This document shows positions 1-7,798 of a stretch of 31,870 nt of DNA, in pieces. Source of the DNA: Verrucomicrobiota bacterium (lineage in GTDB: Bacteria; Verrucomicrobiota; Verrucomicrobiia; Opitutales; Opitutaceae); assembly GCA_023433275.1 (NCBI GenBank), contig JAEZDN010000141.1:1-31870 (forward strand), in the 5' to 3' direction. Position 1 is the first letter of the stretch. Every line of letters starts with the position of its first letter. The notes under the pieces were generated by a model. It was not told the DNA's origin and did not search any database. It saw only the letters and a list, made by a program, of their open reading frames with translations. Made by a program: the position numbers and the translations under genes.

Positions 1-3
1 CCG

Positions 4-456
<453 letters not shown>

Positions 457-533
457 GGACGCTTAGCTCAGTTGGTTAGAGCACCTCGCTTACACCGAGG
501 GTGTCGGGGGTTCGAGTCCCTCAGCGTCCACCA
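457..533 (+). tRNA. tRNA-Val (anticodon UAC)
   Basis: A full cloverleaf is visible. The acceptor stem GGACGCT (457-463) pairs with AGCGTCC (523-529), the discriminator is A530, and CCA is encoded at 531-533. The anticodon stem CCTCG (484-488) pairs with CGAGG (496-500) around a seven-base loop with TAC at 491-493, which reads valine GUA codons. The D-arm contains TAGCTCAGTTGGTTAGAGC, and the T-loop has the invariant TTCGAGT. No other tRNA is adjacent, so it appears to be a single-gene unit. Confidence 0.97.
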
Positions 534-647
534 TTGTGATAGTGAATCGGTTGCGGATTTTATCTGAAAAGATATGATCTGGATTAGCATGGCGCCACGT
601 TAAATACACCCTGCCCATTGGGTCGGAGTGTTTTGGTTCCGCCATCG

Positions 648-1388
648 TCAGCTCTTGGGGAAAAAGCCATGGAACGGAGCGTAGTAGCCAAGCCGACCAG
701 CGGACAACTGAGATGAACCGCGGGTGGAACCTGAACCATCCGCGAAGTCTATGAAATGCGATATCGAATAAACCTGCTCCCCGTTTTCAGTCCTCGTATC
801 GCCTCTCACGGTGATTTCTTGAGGGCCCTTTCCGAAATATCCGAATCGTGTTCCCAGGACCGCCTTGAATTCGCGGCTCTCGATCTCTGGAAACATCTGC
901 ACGAAAATCGAATTTCTCAATGCCTCCCCTTCGATAGGATAGGCGGGAATCGCAATCTTAACCTCGTCGCCGTATTTACTCACGCTGGCAATGGTAGCCT
1001 CATACATGGTTTGTGACAACCGGAGGACCGCCAGGCGATTCGCAAGGGCAACGACGCGTTCCGGTGGCAGATTTTTGGTCAGGGACTCCCATTCGAGCAT
1101 TCGCAAAAACGAACGCTCAAGTATAGCCAGGGGCTGCGCATAGTTTGGATTCGTGCCATCAATGATTGGGATCGCGGAGGCAGTCACGACCGTCGTCGAA
1201 GCGCCGTCACGTATCGCGGATTCAGATGTCCGTTCCGCGGCCGATGATGAAGGATTGGTCCGCGGCGTAATGTCAGGCGCGATTCCAGATGCCGGGATCT
1301 CCTTTGCGTCGCGTTTGCTGAAATAGGCGATTTGGAACCCCGCAACGAGAACAGCAAACAATAGGAAGTAGAGATACTTTCTCATCAT
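648..1388 (-). CDS. Membrane-anchored or exported protein of unknown function
   Basis: A 246-residue protein whose family I do not recognise. Residues 1-22 (MMRKYLYFLLFAVLVAGFQI) form a single N-terminal membrane segment or uncleaved signal anchor. A Ser/Thr/Pro-rich linker follows to about residue 75, then a soluble domain of about 165 residues. I chose the ATG at 1388 because GGGAG lies about 5 bases upstream and because it overlaps the stop of the upstream gene (TGATG), implying translational coupling. An adjacent second ATG at 1385 is equally possible. The open frame continues upstream to 1628, but that part is the other gene read in a different frame. Base composition is clearly lower in GC than in the neighbours, suggesting acquisition by transfer. 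Confidence 0.7.
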   Translation of the reverse strand: MMRKYLYFLLFAVLVAGFQIAYFSKRDAKEIPASGIAPDITPRTNPSSSAAERTSESAIRDGASTTVVTASAIPIIDGTNPNYAQPLAILERSFLRMLEWESLTKNLPPERVVALANRLAVLRLSQTMYEATIASVSKYGDEVKIAIPAYPIEGEALRNSIFVQMFPEIESREFKAVLGTRFGYFGKGPQEITVRGDTRTENGEQVYSISHFIDFADGSGSTRGSSQLSAGRLGYYAPFHGFFPKS

Positions 1389-1672
1389 CAGTTCTCCCAA
1401 ATAAAAACCGTTTCGCCTAATTCTACCATGAAGTTCCTCATACTCTGGTACCACCCGGCACCGCCCCCCAACGCTTGGTGCCTTTTGTAGGCGGCACGCA
1501 ACAACACGTTCGCGGAGTTCGGATCTATTCTTTCGGTTAAGGTGTCCCATGCGGTATCGTACGGCGGACGTTCCAGCATCTCGGTGGTAACCTCTATTTC
1601 CGTCGTGCTTGCACCGCCCGGAAAACAATAGGTTATGTATAGCTTGATGACCTTTTTGCCGTTAACTGTCAC
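1388..1672 (-). CDS. Small protein of unknown function, possibly 5'-truncated
   Basis: About 94 residues if it starts at the GTG at 1672. The open frame extends further upstream, but that portion runs antisense through hemC and looks like shadow coding. The part from 1672 to the stop has a protein-like composition: an amphipathic, aromatic-rich C-terminus ending FIWEN and a Gly-rich GGGAG turn. No ATG exists before residue 32 and there is no convincing ribosome site, so the true 5' end may have been lost at the hemC boundary near 1690. Its stop overlaps the start of the next gene by one base, so the two are probably co-translated. I do not recognise the family. GC is lower than in hemC. Confidence 0.45.
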   Translation of the reverse strand: MTVNGKKVIKLYITYCFPGGASTTEIEVTTEMLERPPYDTAWDTLTERIDPNSANVLLRAAYKRHQALGGGAGWYQSMRNFMVELGETVFIWEN

Positions 1673-1804
1673 GATTTTGTACAGCCAACCTACGCCCCGT
1701 AGTATAACCCCGGGAGCGGGCCGGCGATTAGGATCCGGAGAACAGCAGGGAAGGCAGGAAATTGAGTGTCCTTCCCACGGTTTAGTGGTTTCAGTCTTCC
1801 GGAC

Positions 1805-2659
1805 ATGAAGATCATCCTCGCCACCCGGAAAAGCCCGTTGGCCCTCACGCAGACCGAGATGGTCATGGCGCGATTGCGCGCGGTGATCCCCGGGGTGGAA
1901 TGTGAACTCCTGAAAATCGTGACCACGGGCGACAAGCAGGCGGAGTGGTCGCTGGCGGCGAAGGGCGGGAAAGGCCTCTTCACGGCGGAGCTCGAGCAGG
2001 CGCTGTTGCGCGGCGAGGCGGATGTCGCCGTCCATAGCTGCAAGGATCTCCCGGGCGAGAACCCGCCGGGCCTGGTCGTGGCGGGGTTTCTGCCGCGCGA
2101 GGTCACGCATGACGTCCTCATCCTGCGGGAAGGCGTGACCGTGCCGGCCACCCTCGGCACGAGCAGCCCGCGCCGGCAGCAACAGATCGCGAAGCTCTAT
2201 CCCCAGGCGACGTTCACGCAAATCCGCGGCAACGTGGACACGCGATTGAAGAAGATCGCGGCGGGCGACGCCGACGCCACGATCCTGGCGGGCGCCGGCT
2301 TGAAGCGGCTGGGCATCGCCAGCTGGCCCGGGGTGGTTTTCCGTCCGCTCACGTTTGCCCAGAGCGTGCCGGCGGTCGGGCAGGGCGCCATTGCGTTGCA
2401 ATGCCGGGCGGGCGACGAGGGCAAGTTCGCGCCGGCCCTCGATGCCGCCACCGCGCGTTGCGTGAACCTTGAGCGGGCGTTCCAGGCCCGGGTGGGCGCC
2501 GGGTGCCAGATCGCGTTTGCGGCGCACGCCGAGAACGGGACCCTGCACTTCTATCACGAGTCGACCGGCATCCGGACGCTACCGCTGAGTGAAGCAGATT
2601 TCGCCGAGCCGATTGCGGCCGCGGAGCGGATTTTGGGGCAGCTGGGGTTTCGGATGTGA
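1805..2659 (+). CDS. hemC: Hydroxymethylbilane synthase (porphobilinogen deaminase)
   Basis: Cytoplasmic enzyme that polymerises four porphobilinogen molecules into hydroxymethylbilane in tetrapyrrole synthesis. The N-terminal ATRKSPLAL motif, the HSCKDLP motif with catalytic Asp81, and LGTSSPRRQQQ at 118-127 are typical. VGQGAIALQC at 191-200 and GAGCQ are also present; Cys234 is the expected attachment site of the dipyrromethane cofactor. At 284 residues it is slightly shorter than the usual ~310, with a short C-terminal domain. I start at the ATG at 1805, where homology begins; the frame is open to 1766 but those residues do not fit the family. No Shine-Dalgarno motif is visible. hemD follows after a 373-bp repeat-filled gap, so they are clustered but may not share one transcript. 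Confidence 0.95.
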   Translation: MKIILATRKSPLALTQTEMVMARLRAVIPGVECELLKIVTTGDKQAEWSLAAKGGKGLFTAELEQALLRGEADVAVHSCKDLPGENPPGLVVAGFLPREVTHDVLILREGVTVPATLGTSSPRRQQQIAKLYPQATFTQIRGNVDTRLKKIAAGDADATILAGAGLKRLGIASWPGVVFRPLTFAQSVPAVGQGAIALQCRAGDEGKFAPALDAATARCVNLERAFQARVGAGCQIAFAAHAENGTLHFYHESTGIRTLPLSEADFAEPIAAAERILGQLGFRM

Positions 2660-3032
2660 AAGTGCGCCGTTGGTTTCATCTCCGCCTTCATCCGCGCCCA
2701 TCCGCGTCCTCCGCGGGAGATCGTTCTCTTGCTTGTAATCTTTCTCTTTCTCTCCACCGATCTGCTGCCGGATCCCTGTGCCTCTGTGCGCCAATTCTCT
2801 TTCCGCGATCCTCCACCAGCCAATCCCTATTTTCGCACAGAGACACAGAGACACGGAGCCCGCCTTCATCCGCGCCCATCCGCGGGGAGTTCGTTAGCGG
2901 TGCCGTGAATAATCCAGGCTTTCACTCGTCACATCTGCCCGCTTGGATCCTTCGCTGCGTTCAGGATGACGGGGCGGATGGCTCGCCCTTCCCACGAGCG
3001 CGGAGCAAGTTTCGTCGTCACTAATCAGTCCC
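2660..3032. repeat. Repeat-filled spacer between hemC and hemD
   Basis: I see no credible gene; the ORF at 2656-3024 is low-complexity repeat translation. A perfect 25-bp direct repeat, beginning CCGCCTTCATCCGCGCCCAT, occurs at 2682-2706 and 2860-2884. Between the copies are CCTCTGTGCG and CGCACAGAG, which are inverted relative to each other. At 2942-2972 there is one arm of the GGATCC...TCAGGATGAC repeat seen elsewhere in the window. Confidence 0.75.
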
Positions 3033-3815
3033 ATGTCTGACAAAAAACCACTTTCCGGTCGCCGCATTGTCATCACTCGCCCCGCGGGTTCGTCCGCCGA
3101 CTGGCGCGCGCGCCTCGAGGCGCAAGGCGCGGAAGTCGTCGAGCTGCCGCTCATCAAGGTGAGCCGGGACGTGCACGAGGAGACGCTCACCGAGGTGTTC
3201 GAGGAACTCAGCCAGTACGAGTGGATCGTGTTCACCAGCGTCAACGGCGTGCGGTTTTTCTTCGACGAGTTTCACCGGGTGTTTGATGACATCCGCTCCA
3301 TCGGGTTGGTGCGCATCGCGGCCGTGGGCGAGGCGACGGCGGCGGCGGTGCGCGAGCAGCACCTGCGCGTGGACCTGCAGCCCAAGAAGGTTTCCGGCGA
3401 GGAACTGGCCTACGAATTGATCGAGCGCGAGGCGATGGACAGCGCGAAGGTCCTGGTGGTGACGGGCAATCGCAATCGCGAGGTGTTGGTGGAGAAACTG
3501 CACGAGGCCGGCTCGATCGTCGACACGCTGCCGGTATACAAGACCGAGGAGACCGACCTGGCGGCCGATCCCGTGGCCGGCGATTTTCGCGCGAAGGGCG
3601 CGGACGCGATCCTGTTCGCCAGTCCCTCGGCGGTGCAGTCGTTTTTCGACCAGGCGCCGGCGTTGAAGCTCGCGGCCAAGGCGCGCAAGCCGCTCGCCGG
3701 GAGCATCGGGCCGACGACGACGGCGGCGATGAAGCAATTGGGCCTGCCGGTCGATTTCGAGGCGGCGGAGCCGGGCCTGGATTCGCTGGTGGCGGCGTTG
3801 ACGAAGAAACTTTGA
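3033..3815 (+). CDS. hemD: Uroporphyrinogen-III synthase
   Basis: Cyclises hydroxymethylbilane with inversion of ring D to give uroporphyrinogen III, directly after HemC. The 260-residue length is typical. The N-terminus GRRIVITRPAG, the segment IVFTSVNGVRFFF near residue 70, a central AAVGEATAAAVRE and the late ILFASPSAVQSFF and SIGPTTTAAMKQLG segments match the two-domain HemD pattern; sequence conservation in this family is otherwise low. The ATG at 3033 has no Shine-Dalgarno motif. Placement after hemC supports the call. Confidence 0.93.
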   Translation: MSDKKPLSGRRIVITRPAGSSADWRARLEAQGAEVVELPLIKVSRDVHEETLTEVFEELSQYEWIVFTSVNGVRFFFDEFHRVFDDIRSIGLVRIAAVGEATAAAVREQHLRVDLQPKKVSGEELAYELIEREAMDSAKVLVVTGNRNREVLVEKLHEAGSIVDTLPVYKTEETDLAADPVAGDFRAKGADAILFASPSAVQSFFDQAPALKLAAKARKPLAGSIGPTTTAAMKQLGLPVDFEAAEPGLDSLVAALTKKL

Positions 3816-4370
3816 GGGCAGGAAAGGGTTGGGATCGGGTGGAGCATCTGTGAAGGGGGTGTTCCGGCCGATCTTCGGATGCGAGGTCGCGCCAAGGTGC
3901 GCCTCCCAGCAAGGGCGCGCCGCATGATGTCGGTGGTCCACGTGCGACGGTCGCGGAGTTGGATCCTTCGCTCCGCCGCGATGAACTGAACGAGTTTTGA
4001 GTCTGTGAGCCGCCGCCGCATTGGAAATACCTGAAGCTCCGTCACCTTCATCCTGAACGGAGTGAAGGATCCACGGAGTCGGCGCACTCTGTCCTTTCCC
4101 TTGGATCCTTCGCTCTGCCAGGATGACGGTGGCGGGGATTTCTCAGGATAACGTGGCGGGGATATCTCAGATGACGGTGGCGGGGATATTTCAGGATGAC
4201 GGTGGCGGGGATATTTCGTACTCTCAGCCTTCACCTCCGCTCACCATGCAACCGCCCAGTGGTTGCTCGCGGTCTCAGGATGGCGGATGGGGAGAGGATG
4301 GGCGCGGTCTGATAGGCGGGTGTTGTCTTGTCTAATCCGCGGGCATCCGCGTAATCCGCGGAACATCCGC
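3816..4370. repeat. Repeat-filled spacer upstream of the aminotransferase
   Basis: I see no credible gene. A compound repeat runs from about 4046 to 4128: an arm containing CATCCTGAACGGAGTGAAGG, then the inverted arm ending GGATCCTTCGCTCTGCCAGG. From 4119 the end of that arm is expanded into four imperfect 24-26 bp tandem units. A further half arm (TTGGATCCTTCGCTCCG) lies near 3960. The ORFs across this interval, on both strands, are translations of these repeats. Confidence 0.75.
4119..4217. repeat. Four-unit short tandem repeat (~25 bp)
   Basis: Four imperfect copies of a unit beginning CAGGATGACGGTGGCGGGGA start at 4119, 4144, 4168 and 4192. They differ by a few substitutions and small deletions, so the period is 24-26 bp. 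The first unit coincides with the outer end of the larger palindromic repeat, suggesting slippage expansion of that end. Confidence 0.85.
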
Positions 4371-5465
4371 ATGAAAGTCCCCTTTCTTGATTTGAAACTC
4401 CAGCACGCGCCGCTGCGCGCCGAGGTGCTGGCGGCGCTGGCCGAAACGTACGATAACACGCGCTTCTGTCTCGGTCGGGACGTCGAGCAGTTCGAGCAGG
4501 CGTTCAGCGCGGCCCTGGGGTACCCGCGGACGCTGGGCATGAACAGCGGCACGTCGCCCTTGCATGTGGCGTCGATCGCCGGCGGCTTCGGGCCGGGTGA
4601 CGAGGTGATCACGACGCCGTTCACCTTCGCGTCGAGTTGCTGGGGCATCAGTTATGTTGGGGCCACGCCGGTGTTCGTGGACATCGAGCCGGACACGTGG
4701 TGCATCAGTCCGGAGGCGATCGCGAAGGCGGTGACGCCGCGGACGAAGGGCATCGTGGTGGTGCATATCTTCGGTCAGCCGGCGCGCATGGACGAGATCA
4801 TGGCGATCGCGCGCGAGCACCGGTTGTTCGTGGTCGAGGACTGCGCGCAGGCCGTGGGCGCCCGTTACAAGGGTCAGCCGGTCGGAGTGATCGGCGATTG
4901 CGGCACGTTTAGCTTCTACCCGACCAAGAACCTCGGCGCTTGCGGCGAGGGCGGCGCGTTCGTGTCGAAGCACGCGGCCGTGATGGACAAGGCGCAGCTC
5001 CTGCGGGTGCATGGTTCGCCGCGGCGCTACGCGCACAGCGAGGTGGGTTTTAATTTCCGCATGGACGGCTTTCAGGGCGCGGTCCTGAGCATCAAGTTGA
5101 AACATTTGGCGGGTTGGACGGCCCGGCGTCGCGCGATTGCCGCCAGGTATCTCAAGGGCATCACGCAGCCGGAGGTGCAGCTACCCGTCGTGCCGGCCCA
5201 TGGCGAGAGCGTGTGGCACCAGTTCACGCTGCTCCATCCGCGGCGCGATGCGTTGCGCGCGCACTTGGAGAAGAACGGCGTCGGCACCGAGATCATTTAT
5301 CCGGGACCGATGCACCGCCAGGAGTGCTACGCCTCGCTGGGATACCCCGCTGGCAGCCTGCCTGTCGCGGAGAAGACCAGCGCCACATGCGTGAGTCTGC
5401 CGATCTTCCCCGAGCTGACCGACGAGCAGGTGGATCACGTGATCCGGACCATTAATGCACTTTAG
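4371..5465 (+). CDS. DegT/DnrJ/EryC1-family PLP aminotransferase
   Basis: A 364-residue PLP enzyme of the sugar aminotransferase family, which transfers an amino group to nucleotide-activated keto-sugars for surface polysaccharides. It opens with VPFLDLKLQ, has NSGTSPLH for phosphate binding near 58-65, VVEDCAQA with Asp157 (pyridine nitrogen) and SFYPTKNLGACGEGGA with the Schiff-base Lys186. The C-terminal segment IIYPGPMHRQECY is also family-typical. I chose the ATG at 4371 because homology starts there; the frame is open from 4263 through repeat DNA. No Shine-Dalgarno motif is visible. Its neighbours are haem and tryptophan genes rather than a polysaccharide cluster, so the exact sugar substrate cannot be assigned. 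Confidence 0.92.
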   Translation: MKVPFLDLKLQHAPLRAEVLAALAETYDNTRFCLGRDVEQFEQAFSAALGYPRTLGMNSGTSPLHVASIAGGFGPGDEVITTPFTFASSCWGISYVGATPVFVDIEPDTWCISPEAIAKAVTPRTKGIVVVHIFGQPARMDEIMAIAREHRLFVVEDCAQAVGARYKGQPVGVIGDCGTFSFYPTKNLGACGEGGAFVSKHAAVMDKAQLLRVHGSPRRYAHSEVGFNFRMDGFQGAVLSIKLKHLAGWTARRRAIAARYLKGITQPEVQLPVVPAHGESVWHQFTLLHPRRDALRAHLEKNGVGTEIIYPGPMHRQECYASLGYPAGSLPVAEKTSATCVSLPIFPELTDEQVDHVIRTINAL

Positions 5466-5565
5466 ACACAGAGTTCAGGGAGGTTGCACAGAGACCACAG
5501 GGAGTGCTTCGTCTCTGTGAACTCTGGTATTTCTCCGTGATCTCTGTGACAAAAAATCCGGACTT
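5466..5565 (+). promoter_or_regulatory. Two-part hairpin in the trpF leader region
   Basis: CAGAGTT (5469-5475) can pair with AACTCTG (5520-5526), and within it CACAGAGAC (5487-5495) pairs with GTCTCTGTG (5511-5519). The resulting stem is interrupted but perfect within each arm. No U-tract follows and no Trp-rich leader peptide is visible, so neither a terminator nor a classical attenuator is supported. It may simply be another spacer repeat. Confidence 0.4.
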
Positions 5566-6237
5566 ATGATCAACGGCGTCAGGCTCAAGGTTTGTGGGCT
5601 CACCTCGCTGGTGGATGCCGATGCGGCCGATGCGGTCGGCGCGGATTACCTGGGGTTCATTTTCTATCCGAAGTCGCCCCGCGGGATCACGCTGACGCAG
5701 TACGCGGCGATGAAGGACCGGTTGCCACCGCGCAAGCGGGTGGCGGTGTGCGTGGAGCCGGGCGAGGCGGAGTTGGCGGCGCTGGCGGCGGAGGATTTCG
5801 ATCGGTTCCAGATTCATTTCAACGTGGCGACCCCGTTGCCGGTGGTCGCGGCGTGGTCGCAGCGCGTTGGCGCGGAGCGGCTCTGGCTCGCCCCGAAGCT
5901 GCCGCCCAGCGAGGACGTAAGGCCGGAGTGGCTTGGGCTCGCCGGCAGTTTCCTGCTCGATACCTTTCATGCCGACAAATACGGCGGCACGGGCGAGACG
6001 GGCGACTGGGGGAAGTTCAAGCGGCACCGTGACGCGCACGGGGCAAAGACGTGGATTCTTTCGGGCGGGTTGAAACCCGACAACGTCGCCGCCGCGGTCG
6101 GCGCGACGGGAGCCAAGTTCCTCGATGTGAACAGCGGCGTGGAGATGGCCCCCGGGGTGAAGGATCCCGCGAAGCTCAAGGCCCTCGTGCTCGCGCTGCA
6201 CAACGCGACGAAGCAGGACAATCCGGCGTACGGGTAA
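5566..6237 (+). CDS. trpF: Phosphoribosylanthranilate isomerase
   Basis: Catalyses the Amadori rearrangement of phosphoribosylanthranilate in tryptophan synthesis, as a cytoplasmic TIM barrel. The KVCGLT motif places the catalytic Cys at residue 10, followed by GADYLGFIFYPKSPRGI, the typical strand-2 signature. The second acid is probably the Asp in LLDTFHADKYGGTG. SGGLKPDNV and VNSGVEMAPGVKD form the C-terminal phosphate site. At 223 residues the length is normal. No other trp gene is next to it in this window, so it is not in a complete trp operon here. The ATG at 5566 lacks a Shine-Dalgarno motif. Confidence 0.95.
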   Translation: MINGVRLKVCGLTSLVDADAADAVGADYLGFIFYPKSPRGITLTQYAAMKDRLPPRKRVAVCVEPGEAELAALAAEDFDRFQIHFNVATPLPVVAAWSQRVGAERLWLAPKLPPSEDVRPEWLGLAGSFLLDTFHADKYGGTGETGDWGKFKRHRDAHGAKTWILSGGLKPDNVAAAVGATGAKFLDVNSGVEMAPGVKDPAKLKALVLALHNATKQDNPAYG

Positions 6238-7358
6238 CTGCGTTTTGGGCGCAGGAGTGAGTGCAAAGTGCGGAGCCATGTTTGACGTGGATCCCATGCG
6301 ATCCTGCTGATGAATTGAACGAGCTCCGAGCCCCGCCAGCCCCTTCCTCTTGGCCGGAACCACGCAGTTGGAATTCGATTCCGCAGCGCGGTCGAACTGA
6401 TCCGTTGGAGGGGCGTGGCTCGTCCACGCCCTTGGTTTCCGCAGCGAGGAAAGGGCGCGGTCAAGCCGCGCCCCTACACCCGACTGCCTGTTTCCGACTT
6501 AGAAATACCTAAAACCTCCGCCACCGTCATCCTGAACGCACTGAAGGATCCACGGAGTCATGCAGTTGGAATTCGATCCCGCGGCGTGCGCGGTCGAACT
6601 GATCCGTTGGAGGGGAGTGGCGCGTCCACGCCCCCTTGGTTCCCGCAGCGAGGAAAGGGCGCCGTCAAGCCGCGCCCCTACACCCGACTGCCTGTTTCCG
6701 GCTTAGAAATACCTATCACCTCCCTCTCCGTCATCCTGAACGCAGTGAAGGATCCACGGAGTTATGCAGTTGAAATTCTATTCCGCAGCGTGAGCGGTCG
6801 AACTGATCCGTTGGAGGGGCGTGGCTCGTCCACGCCCTTGTTTCCGCGGCGAGCAAAGGGCGCGGTCAAGCCGCGCCCCTACACCCGACTGCCTGTTTCC
6901 GGCTTAGAAATACCTAAAACCTCCGGCCACCGTCATCCTGAGCGCAGTGAAGGATCCACGGAGTCATGCAGGTGGAATTTGATTCCGCAGCGTGAGCGGT
7001 CGAACTGATCCGTTGGAGGGGCGCGGCGCGGCCACGCCTCGGGTGCCCGCAGCGAGGAAAGGGCGCGGTCGAGCCGCGCCCCTACACCCGACTGCCTGTT
7101 TCCGGCTTGGAAATACCTAAAACCTCCGGCCGTCATCCTGAACGCAGTGAAGGATCCACGGAGTCGGCGCACGTTCGTTCTTTCCCTTGGATCCTTCGCT
7201 TCGCTCAGGATGACGGTGGCGGATGACGGCAAGGATTGGGCGTGCGCGTCTTCGAGACCCGTCCCCTCGCCACCGCCGCGTGCCGCGCCGGGAAGGTCAT
7301 GATCGGCGACCTCGAGGCCAAGCCCGGCCGCGACGTCCACCACGGAGGTGGGGAGTCA
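6238..7358. repeat. 1.1-kb repeat region with a four-copy ~200-bp tandem array
   Basis: No credible gene is present; long open frames such as 6415-7008 and 6933-7343 arise from the repeats. Four units begin near 6361, 6560, 6764 and 6966 (spacing about 199, 204 and 202 bp). Each contains a lead-in like GCAGTTGGAATTC and a pair of inverted hairpins starting at GGAGGGGCG and ending CCCCTAC. Each then has the linker CCCGACTGCCTGTTTCC, and then an arm with CGTCATCCTGAACGCAGTGA. After the last unit (about 7165) the inverse arm GGATCCTTCGCTTCGCTCAG at 7189-7208 closes the array. Confidence 0.9.
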
Positions 7359-7622
7359 TTACCGCGATCGCCGCGCTTTCTTCGAGTGCGCGCCGCCCTT
7401 CACCAGCCACCAGACGCTGCCGATGATCAGGATCAGCCCGGCGCCGTAGTGCCAGTGGTGGGTGAGGACGCGGGTTTTGCCGTCGATGCCCGTCTTGAGG
7501 TAAACGAGGCCGGTCTCGGTCTTGCCGGCCAGCGAGACCTCGCGCTCATAACCGCCATAACAAAGCCACAAACCGGCTGAGAGCGCGGCGAGGGCGAGGA
7601 GAAGCTGGATGAATCTGTTCAA
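7359..7622 (-). CDS. Small two-helix membrane protein, unknown function
   Basis: An 87-residue protein with two membrane segments: residues 4-22 (FIQLLLALAALSAGLWLCY) and about 58-75 (HYGAGLILIIGSVWWLVKG). A polar, probably exposed loop of about 35 residues joins them, and the C-terminus is basic (SKKARRSR), so both ends are predicted to be cytoplasmic. The start is a TTG at 7622: an in-frame stop lies 42 bases upstream and no ATG or GTG occurs before the first helix. No ribosome site is at a normal distance. It resembles small inner-membrane proteins generally, but I do not recognise a specific family. Confidence 0.7.
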   Translation of the reverse strand: MNRFIQLLLALAALSAGLWLCYGGYEREVSLAGKTETGLVYLKTGIDGKTRVLTHHWHYGAGLILIIGSVWWLVKGGAHSKKARRSR

Positions 7623-7798
7623 AGCGGGTGGGACAGGGAATTTCCTAGGGGAGGGGCGCGTTTATAGGCGATTCGGAAGTTTTGCGGAGTCAGGGAAATC
7701 CTCATCGCCTTAAACAGGCTCCTGCCTCCGAACATTGAAACAGAGCGAGCTTGCCGGAACAGACAGGGTGCGGAAAGTCATCGGGCAATAACGTCACC

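Noticed and set aside
1388..2557. 389-residue minus-strand frame across hemC
   Set aside because: Only the last ~94 codons lie outside hemC and look protein-like; the rest is antisense to hemC.
2656..3024. 122-residue plus-strand frame after hemC
   Set aside because: It overlaps the hemC stop and translates low-complexity spacer repeats (the 25-bp direct repeat and the GGATCC arm).
6415..7008. 197-residue open frame on the plus strand
   Set aside because: It is a translation of the ~200-bp tandem repeat units; the protein is itself periodic (KPRPYTRLPVSGLEIP recurring) and has no start context.
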